From: Pratylenchus scribneri
Lineage: Eukaryota; Nematoda; Chromadorea; Rhabditida; Pratylenchidae
Length of the DNA: 64,000 nt
Direction of reading: 5' to 3'
Assembly (NCBI GenBank): GCA_030063045.1
Contig: JAQSEB010000105.1
Coordinates: 124,001 to 188,000 of the forward strand
The notes under the pieces: generated by a model
Told to the model about the DNA's origin: nothing
The model's input: only the letters and a program-made list of their open reading frames with translations
Databases searched by the model: none
Shown: positions 48,478 to 59,645 of the stretch, piece by piece
Layout: each line of letters begins with the position of its first letter
Numbering within the stretch: the stretch's first letter is position 1
Program-made: the position numbers and the translations under genes

Positions 48478-49798
48478 TTTTTGCAGGCCAAAAATGAAAA
48501 TATTGGGAAGAAAATGTGGAAAATGGCACGCAAAATTCAATCCTAAAAAAGGGAATAATAGAATTGAACCCATCGGTCATTTTAATATAATTATATTGGA
48601 CAATAATTAAACCACAAATTAATTGGAAAAATGAAAAAAAAAAACTATTTTTAGTTCAGAGGCAAATTTTATTGGAAAGTGCCAAAAATGCAAAAATGAT
48701 TTTTTCCTTTGAGGACTGAGGGTATTTAAAATAAAATATTGTGTGTTTCATATTTCATTTCAATTGAAAATGTGGGAAAGAGTCTAGTCTAGTCATAAAA
48801 AAATATTTTGAATGAAGGGCTTATTAGCCTAAATGAATAATTTTCTTAGAAAGTAATGAGGAAATAAATTTTTTGCAGACTATTTGATAGCATCAAAAAT
48901 CAGTGAATTTGAAAATGAAAATATGGCGCATTTTGCACGAAATGAACCATTCTTTTAAAAGTTTGAATCGGATGTCAATTAGTTGGGTACACTTTTTGTG
49001 TAAAAATACGATACATTGAAGGAGTTTATGACGAAGAACGAATTAATTGGCTACAAATTTGAATATTACGGAGAGAGATTTGAGAGTGTGTGTCACATCC
49101 TCCATACCTTAATTTTGTACTTCTGTTTTAACAATTTTGTAGCAAACTTATGATCAAAATTTTTCTTTCGAACCCAATTTAATTAATAAGAAACTTAATT
49201 AAAATAATAATAAGAAATGGAGAATGTATGAATGGTTTAAATTAAGGTTTAAATCATATTTATATTTACTTAAAAAAATGATACAGTTTTAAAGTTTTTG
49301 AGGAAAAGAAGAAAAACAATTCGGGTTGAGAATTTTATACAAATTTTCATATATTTTTGAGTTTTTATTTTTTATTTTGCTCGTTTTTGTAGTCAAAATT
49401 ATTTTTGTCTCTATTAATAATGTTTGTATTTTTGTGCCCATTTTTATAAATAAATTCCACGAGCAGATGTTTTGGAAAGTAAAAATATCAATGAATGAAT
49501 TTCATTGTAAAATAAGCAATAAATTTATTTTAATTTCAATAATTCTCAGAATTAGCTCAACATGGGTGGAATGGAAAATTGAAAGAATAATTTAAAAATA
49601 ATATTTTAATTTCTAATTTAATTTAATAAATTTTCCAATAAATGTGTTTATCCGAGCAATCCAGGCCACATTTGATGGTAAATTTGTAATTTGATCTCAT
49701 TCCATCAAAATAAACAATGTTGAATTTTAGTTGATTTTGTGATTCTCTTCATTTATTATTCCCAGAGTAATATTTTTATTGGAAATTTTCTCCAAAAA
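48478..49798. other. Intergenic region between the Srsx-like gene and the Cys-loop channel
   Basis: About 1.3 kb. An open frame at 49326-49595 is Phe/Ile-rich and looks like AT-bias noise. The true 5' exon of the channel (signal peptide) may lie at the right end, but I could not place it. Confidence 0.4.
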
Positions 49799-52700
49799 AT
49801 GGGAATTAGCGCGGATCGAAGTGGTTCGGCCCTTTCAACGGCACTGAATTTATTCTCCATTCTTTCCCTTCCAATTTCGCCCGAAGAAATGGACCGGGAT
49901 ATGGCCACAATTAATAGGCAAATAATCAAATAAAATGAAAATGAATTTACAAATTTTCACCACAGACATATGCATGAATTGATGCCGAAATTATTTGAAG
50001 GCTATGATCGGACAACGCCCCCATATCCCCGAAATGGAGGTCCAGTTGAGGTGGAACAACACATTTATTAATTAAATAAGCATTTAATAATTTAAGGCGA
50101 ATATTTTTTTTTATCTGCTATTTCAATTTTTTTTATCTGCTATTTTTTGGAACATTTTTTTTATCTGCTATTTCAATTCTTTTTATCTGCAAGGTTTTTT
50201 CTCCTTTTCTTTTCCCTTCTTCATGCTTATCTCTCATCCCCTTTGCTCTCTTGCTTACATAAACGATTCCAGGGGTGCGCGGAAGACAAAAAGAAGGTGC
50301 GCGGGATATCCGGATATATGGGGATTAAGGAGGATTAAGGGAGATTAAGCCCAGAAATGGATGCGAAATGGCTCGGAAGGCCACTGGAAGGTCAGGGAAG
50401 TGTAATATAGGCCCGGAGTGTGCACGGGATAAAACCGGATATAAAGGGATTAAGGTGGATTTAGGGGGATTAAGCCGGATTAAGCTTAGTTAGGGGCTAG
50501 GGATTAGGGGTTCGGAGAATGGGATTCTCGCGAAGCCGGAAGCAAACAGCCAAACCAAGACTCACGCACATCCATTTCGGGGCTTAATCCGTCTTATCTC
50601 CCTTAATCCACGTATATCCCCTTATATCCGGCTTAATCCCGCGCAGTCTCCAGGCCTCTGTTACACTTCCCCGACGTTCCCATGGACTTCCGGGGTATTC
50701 CGTATCCATTTAGGGGCTTAATCCCCTTTAATCCTCTTTAATCCTCTTTAATCCCCCTATATCCAGCTATATCCCGCCCAGTCTCAGGGCCTTCGGCCAA
50801 CTTCCCTGACCTTCCTCTGGCCCTACGGGCCATTTCCCAACAAATTCGGGGCTTAATCCGGCTTAATCTCCCTTAATCCTCCTTAATCCCCATATATCCG
50901 GATATCCCGCGCACCTTCTTTTTGTCTTCCGCGCACCCCTGGAATCGTTTATGTAAGCAAGAGAGCAAAGGGGATGAGAGATAAGCATGAAGAAGGGAAA
51001 AGAAAAGGAGAAAAAACCTTGCAGATAAAAAGAATTGAAATAGCAGATAAAAAAAATGTTCCAAAAAATAGCAGATAAAAAAAATTGAAATAGCAGATAA
51101 AAAAAATTGACATCCATAATTTAATGAAGGTGGTCAGTTATATGCTTGTTGATCATATTGAGGAGCTGGTATGAGAAAAGAAAGCATTAAAACATTTAAT
51201 TAATTAATTTATTAAGAATGAATTCCAGCAGACTTTAACCTTTCATGGAACTGTTATTTTGGTGAATTACAATTAAAATATTAAAAATGTGAATAAATTC
51301 CAATAGAATTGGTTGGATGAAAGATTGGCATGGGAGCCGGAGGATTTTGGCCATTTGGATAAATTATCATTCAATGGATTCGATTTGACTCGATTTTGGT
51401 GGCCGGGGGTGACCGTGAAGGGAATGTAAAAAATTATTGAATTATCCTTTTTCTGAATTAATATTTCCTTCCCAAAGAACGATGCCCACTCGTCAATTAG
51501 CAATGTTCCATAATACAGCTTATACGGTATTGAAAAGAGAAGGGGAATTGGAATTGTGGTGCTTGTGGAGTGGAGTGTTGTCTTTTTGTATATCCCATTT
51601 TTTGTTGAAAAGGGAAAAGTTAAATGTCCCCCTTTGAGTCATCACTCTCAGGGATTAGTGTATGGTCATATGGGTTACTGTGTACCGTAGATGATATCTT
51701 ACCTCTGAGAATGACCTATATAGTGACCCTAACCCTAATTTGATGAACCATAAGGGGGGGGGGGGGGAGAGGCTCTTATTTTCCTAATTAACCAAAAAAT
51801 GGGATACAAATTCCATAAATACCGAAATTGGAAGATGTGTAATTTTTTCAAAAATATTTTGAATATCATTATTTTAAATCATTTTTAGATTTTTAATTAT
51901 ATACATATTATGATGAAGGCACCGGAAAGCGGAAACTAACTATTTTATTTGTATAGTAAAAGAAAATATCAAAATGATAAATCATATTTTTGTTAAAGTA
52001 TAGAAGTTATATGCAATATATTATAATATATGAATAATATATAAAATATAACTTATTTTAATATTAATAGTTGATGTATACGGGACACATTTTTGCGGAA
52101 ATGGCAATTAGCGTGAAGGCCGCTTGTCGACTTGATTTGGCCAATTATCCGAATGATAATCAGGCATATAAATTGTAATTTTATACAACAACTGAATACA
52201 ATTTTAGACTTGTTTCGTCATGGTTTTCACTCCATTCTATCCAAGTTCAAGGTGAAAAATAATACAAAATAAAATATATAAATATAATTTAAGAGTGACA
52301 TTTACGGCCTCATCCAATGTGATGTCCCGTCATTCATTGTTTTCTGAACAGCAAATGACAATTGCCAGCGGATTTCAATTGGATCGACTCGATTCCCAAC
52401 GTTTTTATGCCTATGCCAAGGGATTTACACTCAATCAGAGCGAGTTAGTAAATAATATTCAACCAAAATTAAATATTTATATTAGGGCTGACATGTTTTC
52501 ATCGCTTACAAACACTGTTTTGCGCTATCAAATTTGTTTAAGCCGTCGGGACAATGGCCTATATGTTGCCACCGTTTCACTTCCTCTCTTCAGCATTTCT
52601 GTGCTCGCAAATTTAAAATTTAATTTTGATGATTTAATATTTTAGAATGGCTTTTTCCGCCATTTTTGTCAAATCAATTCGTCTTTCCCTTTTATGGCTC

Positions 52701-53870
52701 TTTTCTTGTATTGCATTTTTGCAAATTCAAAATGGCCGAATGTCCCAATTTTTGCCACAGGATTTTGACTCTGAACCATTTTGCGGTAATTTTTTGAATA
52801 TATAAAAAAAATTGGTGGGCCGCCCGCTTCATTGGGCCACGAATGGTGTATTTTTGTCACTGCCGGGGATTTTTGTCTCTGTCCTCCTTCCTCCATATTC
52901 AATTTTATGCAGTCTTTCTCATTCGTCGCGCTCCTCCATTTACCTCCACCGGGCATTTTATATTTAGTTTATATATTTTTTTAGGCCTTTCGGCCTCCAT
53001 ATAATTGGGGTTAGGGTTCGCTCTGACGCGATTGCTCCCAATAATATAAACACGCTCTTCCGCGCTTCCCGTCTGCTTCTCCTCCTTCTCAACGGAACAT
53101 TGCGAGGGATGCACGGCATCCCAGCAATATATATTAGTAGTCAATGGGAATGGTGGAGGGGGGAATATGGGCCAATGATAGAGTGATGGTGGTGGGGGAG
53201 AGTTGTGGTGTTTTGGGGTGCCCGGGCGCAAATAGACTGCACGAGACATCATCTGCCAATGTTGGGGCAGACAGAAGAGAAGCATTCGTTGTTGTTGATG
53301 CTCTCTCTCCATCCTCGGTGGACAATTCCCAGCGTGGCCCTCGGCAACGATCGACCCACACCAATGGAAGCAGCCACTTTGCTCGCCTATATAGCAAGAC
53401 ACTTTCATTCCGGGTATTTTTATATGGAAAGCACACAGGGGGAATAAACAGAAGAAATGAAAATGTATAATATTTCTCAATTCATCTATTCGTCTCACTG
53501 TTCCTTCATAGCAGAAATTATTTTACAAAGTACAAAAAGAGAGTTTAAAAATATAATTTTCAGTCCGATTTGCTCGCTTCTTACTTTTTGAATTGCTTTT
53601 ATTGTTGGCCTATCGACTTTGGTTTGCATTTCAATTGGGACGAATTCAAAAAGGAGGAAATGAGGATGGATCGAAAATTGAACCGGAACAAGGAATTTTA
53701 CCCCAAGTCTGTAAAAAATAAAATAATTTTGATTTTTAAACTTAAGTTCATTTCACGTTCATCACCGGAATCTCGAAATTCCCTCATACGATTACATTCA
53801 AGGATAAAATGGTTGCTTATGGTCGAATTGGTGTTCATATTCTTTTGGATTTTCTGGACTGTTAAATGAT
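49799..53870 (+). CDS. Divergent Cys-loop ligand-gated ion channel (LGC type)
   Basis: Exons: 49799-49917, 49966-50050, 51130-51168, 51229-51261, 51307-51425, 51478-~51570, 52071-52174, 52208-52251, 52296-52443, 52486-52600, 52646-~52792, 53563-~53710 and 53751-53870. The ligand-binding domain shows GYDRTTPPYPRNGGPVE, NWLDERLAWEPEDF (channel W.D.RL.W) and CRLDLANYPNDNQ (the C.xDL..YP.D.Q strand). TM1 includes LYVATVSLPLFSISVL. The terminal TM4 reads IKWLLMVELVFIFFWIFW. The Cys at the second Cys-loop position is Ala-Tyr, so the eponymous disulfide appears absent. The first intron has a GC donor. The 5' start, the 51.5-kb donor and the TM2 exon frame are uncertain. Ligand and ion selectivity cannot be inferred. 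Confidence 0.7.
50096..51115. mobile_element. Long-TIR foldback element, 1,020 bp, 9-bp TSD (MULE-like)
   Basis: Arms of about 250 bp (50103-50350 and 50862-51108) are almost identical and inverted; both begin near TTTTATCTGCTATTTCAATT. The flanks carry the exact 9-bp duplication ATAATTTAA (50087-50095 and 51116-51124). Between the arms are GGATTAAGG-type repeats. No transposase is encoded. Long TIRs with a 9-bp TSD point to a Mutator-like non-autonomous element. It lies in an intron of the Cys-loop channel. Confidence 0.85.
51640..51765. repeat. Fragment related to the 41.0/45.4-kb MITE family
   Basis: Contains ATGGGTTACTGTGTACCGTA and TGACCCTAACCCTAAT, resembling interior text of the other two elements, and ends at a G homopolymer. 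It lies in an intron of the channel gene. Confidence 0.45.
52800..53500. other. GC-richer insert in a channel intron
   Basis: About 700 bp of noticeably higher G+C than its surroundings, between the TM2 and TM3 exons. A 197-codon open frame on the minus strand has low-complexity Pro/His text and no recognisable domain. The insert may be a mobile-element relic; no TIR or TSD was found. Confidence 0.4.
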
Positions 53871-55355
53871 TGATTGATGAATTATCAATGAATTATTCCA
53901 TTGAAATATTAATAGCTATTTGTGTTAATATTCAAAATAAATATGTATAGTGAAGTCCAGCAGGTCGAGCAATTATCCTATTTATATGGTACTGTATTTA
54001 TACCCTATTTCTGAGATTTGTTTTTTTGCTAAAAATGGACTAATTTCTCCTGCGGGTTTTTTATTTTTATTATAATTTTTCACTGCGAGGCTATTTTTGG
54101 CAATATCCACTGAATTGTTCAAAGTTTAAAAAAATATAGAATAAATTTTTTATTCAATTTAAGCCATATTTTTACTATATTTGTGAAAAATTTAGTCTTT
54201 TCCATATTTTTCAGGATTTGTATTTTTTAATTTTGTCTTTTGTGTTCTGAATTTGTTTAGAGATTAAAATTTTGGAAAAATCATATGAATTAAAAATTGA
54301 AATAATTTTATCAAATAGTGAAAACACATTCAATCCAACTTCACATTTATTATTTATTTTAAACTTCATTGTGATAAGAATATTTTTGAAACGGATTTAA
54401 ATTCGAGCAAATCACAAAAGATTATTATTTTTTTTGTGCTGTGTTTCATTGATTAAAATATTCAATAGATTCGGTTGAATAATCATTCTGACACTGTTTG
54501 CATTAAAACAATTATCAGCACCTTTTTTGATCATCTTCGTGAGTGTGAATTTTCCGGTTTCATTGTTTTTTTTTTATTTGTTTTATTAAAACATTCCTCT
54601 GCATTCATTTGTCAGTTGATTTTGCGAATATTTTTGGGAGCGGATGCTCTCTCATTTGCCAAATGCCACTTCCTCAATATTAGCCATTCATTCACATCAA
54701 TTCACAATTTTAATTCCATCTTATCAATTTCATATGACTTCTTCATAAATAAATAATATTCTTAACACAACATTCTTTTCAAATTTTTTCTTTTCTTTGA
54801 CCTTTTTCCCATCAAACTATGTTTTTTTAAACAATTTGGCAATTTTTTAATATATATTTTTTAGGAGTGCCCATTCATTTTTCTGCAAGGAGCCAAACCC
54901 TTTGAATTATAGGCCAATCAGCAGAAAATTTGATTTAAATAGAAGCACAAAATGTTCAAAAATTCATTCTAAATTAATGTCAATTTCCTATTTCCCATTT
55001 CAATCCAATTTTCTTATTTTAATGAAAATATTTATTGACTAATTAAAAATTATTGATGAACCAAAATTATATTGGTAATTAAGAGAATTTAAGGGAACAT
55101 AAACATAAAAGCATCATAAAACTAAATGCATAATTTTGATACATTGGGGGCCAATATTTTTGCTCCATCCAATTTTTGTTGGATAAAATTTTACTGATAA
55201 AATTAATGTGGTACCATTTTAAGTATTCATTTTTGCGAATATTCACTTTTTAATCAAAATACATTCCAATTTAGTGTTAGAATGTCTTTTCAATTCAAAC
55301 AAATTCTATAATATCCAATGAACTTTCACAATTGTAATTGAATTTTAGCACAAAA
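53871..55355. other. Intergenic region
   Basis: About 1.5 kb, AT-rich, between the channel stop and the pepsin-like start. The frame at 54475-54756 has no recognisable motif and was not called. TTTTAG just before 55356 could be a trans-splice acceptor for the next gene. Confidence 0.5.
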
Positions 55356-56994
55356 ATGCACAAATTTTTATTCTTTTTGTTGGCCACTTTTCTGGTCATT
55401 TATTTGGAGGCAGCCGTCTTCAAAGTGGATGTTCGCCATCCTTCAGTCAATCAAAAACAAACTTTGGCCAAATGGCGGCAACGAATTCGGCATACCGGAT
55501 TCGCCGGAAGACCCAAGGGAACAATGCTTTCCAAACACCAATTGAAGGCGAAGGCATTATTGGGGGCAAAAGGAGGGCAAAACAATGAAGAATCATCGGA
55601 AATTGATGATTTGGATGTGAATTATGATCCATATTTCTATCGGGTTTGGTTGAACCCCCAAGGCACAATCAAACTGGGCATTCCGCGTTAGTCAAATTAA
55701 TTAAATTCAAATAATATTGCCCGTTTAATTTCAGCCCAGGATTTTGTTGTGGCATTTTCTGTGCGTTCCCCCGACACATTTGTCGCACGAAATGGAGCAG
55801 TAAATTGGGAGAATTTCATCACTTTTGATGAAACGTAAATTTCTTAAGGCTAATTTCATTTGAATTTAATAATTTTACAGTAAATCGTACACATATTCCA
55901 CCGATGGCAGTCCATTTCGCGATTCACTTTTTGCCCATTCCAAAGTGGATTTATGCGAAACACACAATACCGGGGTTATTGGCAAAGATTTGATCAGAGT
56001 AAAAATAAATAAATAAAATGAACAAAAATGAGAATAAATATATTTTAGTTGGGTGACATCATTTTGCCACTCAAATTCGGTGTTGTCAACAATGTTACCG
56101 TTCAAGAATGCATGGATTGGAATGAATCAGAAATTGAGGGAATGTTCGGGTTGGCATTGTCCAAATCAGTGAATGGGTTGCCCTCTACCCTGGAACAAAT
56201 TGCCCCAATCCTTGATGAGCCAGCATTCAGTGTTTTGACGTACAAAAATTAAATAAAATTATGTGAAATTAACATATATTTAGGACTGTGAATGAGAAGG
56301 AAAATGAGCCGGAATATCATTTCAAAATTGGCTCAACCCAAATTGATGGCCATTGCCGACCGCAAGATTACACATTTTTCCCATCCACAAGTGCGGACAT
56401 TGAGGAGGGCCAAAAGGATGGCTATCATACTCGACTATTCTCCGTGGAATTACTCTACAAAAATGGCAGCTTTTCAAGGTGGAATATGCCATCCAAAATG
56501 GACATGGAATTCACAAAATTGGTCAACGATGATGTTTGGGAATTGAATCCATACATTTTTGGGTATTAAATATAAATGGAGAAAAGTGGAGGGAGAATGA
56601 TTTTAAAATATTTCAGTGATTTGAACACTGTGGACGAAGTGAACCGAGAATTGGGCGGCGAACAAAGTTGGTGGTCAAAATATGCACAATATGTTCCATG
56701 CAATAAAACTGGAATGCCGGATATGGTTTTCAAATTTGGCAATGCAACACATCAATCCAAATGGGTGATTACCCCCGAGGAATATGTGCTCCCGGTCAGT
56801 TCAAATATTTAATTAATTTTTAATATTGCTAAAATATTTAGGATTGGTTCTTCGAGGACAAATGCCAATCCCTTCTCCAATATCATCCTTGGTTTGGGGC
56901 ATGGACTTCATTGGAATATCACAACAAATTGTGTTTTGCCGTCAAATTTGGCTCAGGCGGGAATATGATTGGCCTTGCCCATCCAAGAAAATGA
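55356..56994 (+). CDS. Secreted pepsin-like (A1) protein lacking both catalytic aspartates
   Basis: Seven exons join in phase to 449 aa: 55356-55686, 55735-55834, 55881-55998, 56049-56239, 56284-56562, 56617-56794 and 56842-56994. The protein starts with a signal peptide (MHKFLFFLLATFLVIYLEA) and a basic propeptide-like segment. The body shows the pepsin fold: YFYRVWLNPQ, LGIPPQDFVVAF (normally IGTPPQ.F.V.FDTGS), IEGMFGLALSK (the GILGLA strand) and a C-terminal strand CFAVKFG. At the first active site DTG is replaced by SVR (residues 119-121). At the second the text reads PYIFGDLNTVDEVNRELG with no DTG. It should therefore be proteolytically inactive. Possible roles such as substrate binding or decoy are inference. 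Its 3' end is partly duplicated near 60.0 kb. Confidence 0.85.
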
Positions 56995-57329
56995 GGGGAA
57001 AACATTGAAAATGAGAAGAAAATATGGAATTGAATTTTATTATGATTTTAGTGGCATTTTTAAATAAATTTATAAATTTTCAAATAAATTTAAATTAAAT
57101 TGCACTTTTTTTAATTGTATTTTAAATTAATTTAAACATTTGGTAATTTTAATTAGTGTGACTTGTTTATTTGTAGTTTGCGTGATTTTTTCGGACAAAA
57201 ATGTGTTAATTTAAAGAAATGGAGGGAAATTCATTTTTTTGTCAGACATAAAAGTTGTAATAAATAATTGAGAATTAATAATTTGAAAGTCTCAAATCAA
57301 ATATATTAAAATTGAATTAATTTTGTAAA

Positions 57330-59645
57330 ACGATTGCACCGCAACAATTGAATGCCATCCTCTGCCTTCTTTTTGGATGGCCATTGAATTTTCTGTTAAT
57401 TTGGTTAATCTTAACCAAAACGAATAAATCCATGCGCATTTGGAGGTTCCAAACCCCAATTTAAACCAAAATAAACTACTTTCCCATTTTTATCAGTCTT
57501 CTTCTGCTCCAAACTGCAATCATTGATTTGGCCAATTTATTTGTCTTTTTTATTTCACAACCAGCAGTTTGTTCATTTTTCTATTTAAAATATCTTCGTC
57601 TTTTTCATATGTTTTTTACATATAATTTCACATTTTATACATATTTGGAGGGTCCATTTGGTCAATGCAATTTGCAAATTGTTTTGGCATTTTTATCATT
57701 TTACACTTACTTTTGGGAACTTTCAAAATATTCAATTTCTGGACAATTTTTCTATCGATGGTTGATCATTTGTTGGTAATATCAATAATTGACAAATTAT
57801 AATTTTAAAAATATTTTTAAAGCGATCGAGATTTTTCCCCCCGGCTCTTTGCTTCAATCATGGGAATTCCAATGTTGGTCGCTTTATTTCCCTCTTTCAT
57901 TGTTTTCAAGAGTGGATTAAAAACTCCACTATTTCCCTGTTCAGCAGCAGAATGTCCAACAAATCGAACTATGGTTTTTGTCGATAAATTGGTTTGTTTG
58001 GCATACACATGGAAATGAAAATTTTCGTTCCGGAAAGTTTTAATTCTGATTTATGTGTTTCATTCCGGAAAGTTTTAATTCTGATTTATGTGTTTCATTC
58101 CGGAAAGTTTTAATTCTGATTTATGTGTTTCATTCCGGAAAGTTTTAATTCTGATTTATGTGTTTCATTCTGGAAAGTTTTAATTCTGATTTATGTGTTT
58201 CATTCTGGAAAGTTTTAATTCTGATTTATGTGTTTCATTCCGGAAAGTTTTAATTCTGATTTATGTGTTTCATTCCGGAAAGTTTTAATTCTGATTTATG
58301 TGTTTCATTCCGGAAAGTTTTAATTCTGATTTTTGTGTTTCATTCCGGAAAGTTTTAATTCTGATTTATGTGTTTCATTCCGGAAAGTTTTAATTCTGAT
58401 TTATGTGTTTCATTCCGGAAAGTTTTAATTCTGATTTATGTGTTTCATTCCGGAAAGTTTTAATTCTGATTTATGTGTTTCATTCTGGAAAGTTTTAATT
58501 CTGATTTATGTGTTTCATTCCGGAAAGTTTTAATTCTGATTTTTGTGTTTCATTCCGGAAAGTTTTAATTCTGATTTATGTGTTTCATTCCGGAAAGTTT
58601 TAATTCTGATTTATGTGTTTCATTCCGGAAAGTTTTAATTCTGATTTATGTGTTTCATTCCGGAAAGTTTTAATTCTGATTTATGTGTTTCATTCTGGAA
58701 AGTTTTAATTCTGATTTATGTGTTTCATTCCGGAAAGTTTTAATTCTGATTTATGTGTTTCATTCTGGAAAGTTTTAATTCTGATTTTTGTGTTTCATTC
58801 CGGAAAGTTTTAATTCTGATTTTTGTGTTTCATTCTGGAAAGTTTTAATTCTGATTTTTGTGTTCCATTCCGGAAAGTTTTAATTCTGATTTATGTGTTT
58901 CATTCCGGAAAGTTTTAATTCTGATTTTTGTGTTTCATTCCGGAAAGTTTTAATTCTGATTTTTGTGTTTCATTCTGGAAAGTTTTAATTCTGATTTTTG
59001 TGTTCCATTCCGGAAAGTTTTAATTCTGATTTATGTGTTTCATTCCGGAAAGTTTTAATTCTGATTTATGTGTTTCATTCTGGAAAGTTTTAATTCTGAT
59101 TTTTGTGTTTCATTCTGGAAAGTTTTAATTCTGATTTTTGTGTTTCTTCATTCCGGAAAGTTTTCTGATTTTTGTGTATTATTCCGGAAAATTAATTATA
59201 AAAAATTGAAATTAAACATTAATTTTTTCCAAATTCTTATATCTATTCAATAATAATAAATTATTTTTAGGACTCTTCAGGGGATAAATTCATCAATATA
59301 ATGACGTTCTTGATAGCTAATTTGACAACATATTCCATCATTTTGATCACATCCATTCAAATTTGGCGCAAAAGTCATCATTCACTAATTCCCGAGCAAA
59401 TTCATAGCCGGGAATTCAGTCGCCAAATTGGCATTGTTCTCCTCATCCAGGCAATGGTCCCTTTGTTCTTTGCATTGATTCCAATGATTTCATGCATAAT
59501 TATTATTCTAATTGGAATTGATATTCCCACTTGGTGTTCAATAATTACTTTCCAGCCTTGGCCATCGATTATTGCACCAATGGTTACAATTTTAATTGTT
59601 GGCCAATATCGTCGATATTTGGCCAAATTTGTGGAATGCCAATAA
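57330..59645 (+). CDS. Serpentine chemoreceptor, Str/Srd superfamily
   Basis: Exons: about 57330-57445, 57497-57775, 57823-57991 and 59271-59645, in phase. The first exon reads WPLNFLLIWLILTKT, a TM1 followed by a basic loop; no ATG was found in frame, so the true start may lie further upstream. TM2 has LLLLQTAIIDLANLFV, typical of these receptors. The last exon has the REFSRQIGIVLLIQAMVPL pattern (R.LT...QA..P in Str/Srd) and ends PMVTILIVGQYRRYL, the P....ii...YR motif of TM7. Seven TM segments are plausible. It is likely a chemosensory GPCR. The last intron (57992-59270) consists mostly of a 35-bp satellite. Confidence 0.75.
58024..59190 (+). repeat. 35-bp minisatellite in a chemoreceptor intron, about 33 copies
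   Basis: Very regular units built on GGAAAGTTTTAATTCTGATT plus TATGTGTTTCATTCC. Two common variants (CCGG/CTGG and TATG/TTTG) alternate in runs. Homogeneity suggests recent expansion. Confidence 0.95.

Noticed and set aside
49326..49595. Phe/Ile-rich 89-codon frame upstream of the channel
   Set aside because: Composition follows local AT bias; no signal-peptide cleavage pattern or phase-compatible splice to 49799 could be shown.
50147..51064. Two identical 63-codon frames in opposite directions
   Set aside because: They are mirror translations of the inverted arms of the long-TIR element, not genes.
52905..53498. 197-codon minus-strand frame with Pro/His-rich text
   Set aside because: It lies in a GC-richer insert within an intron, overlaps equally long frames on the other strand, and has no domain.
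54475..54756. 93-codon frame in the intergenic region
   Set aside because: No recognisable motif, no splice partner; composition is typical of noncoding AT-rich DNA here.
58024..59190. Second array resembling a CRISPR locus
   Set aside because: The 35-bp units are head-to-tail with no spacers.
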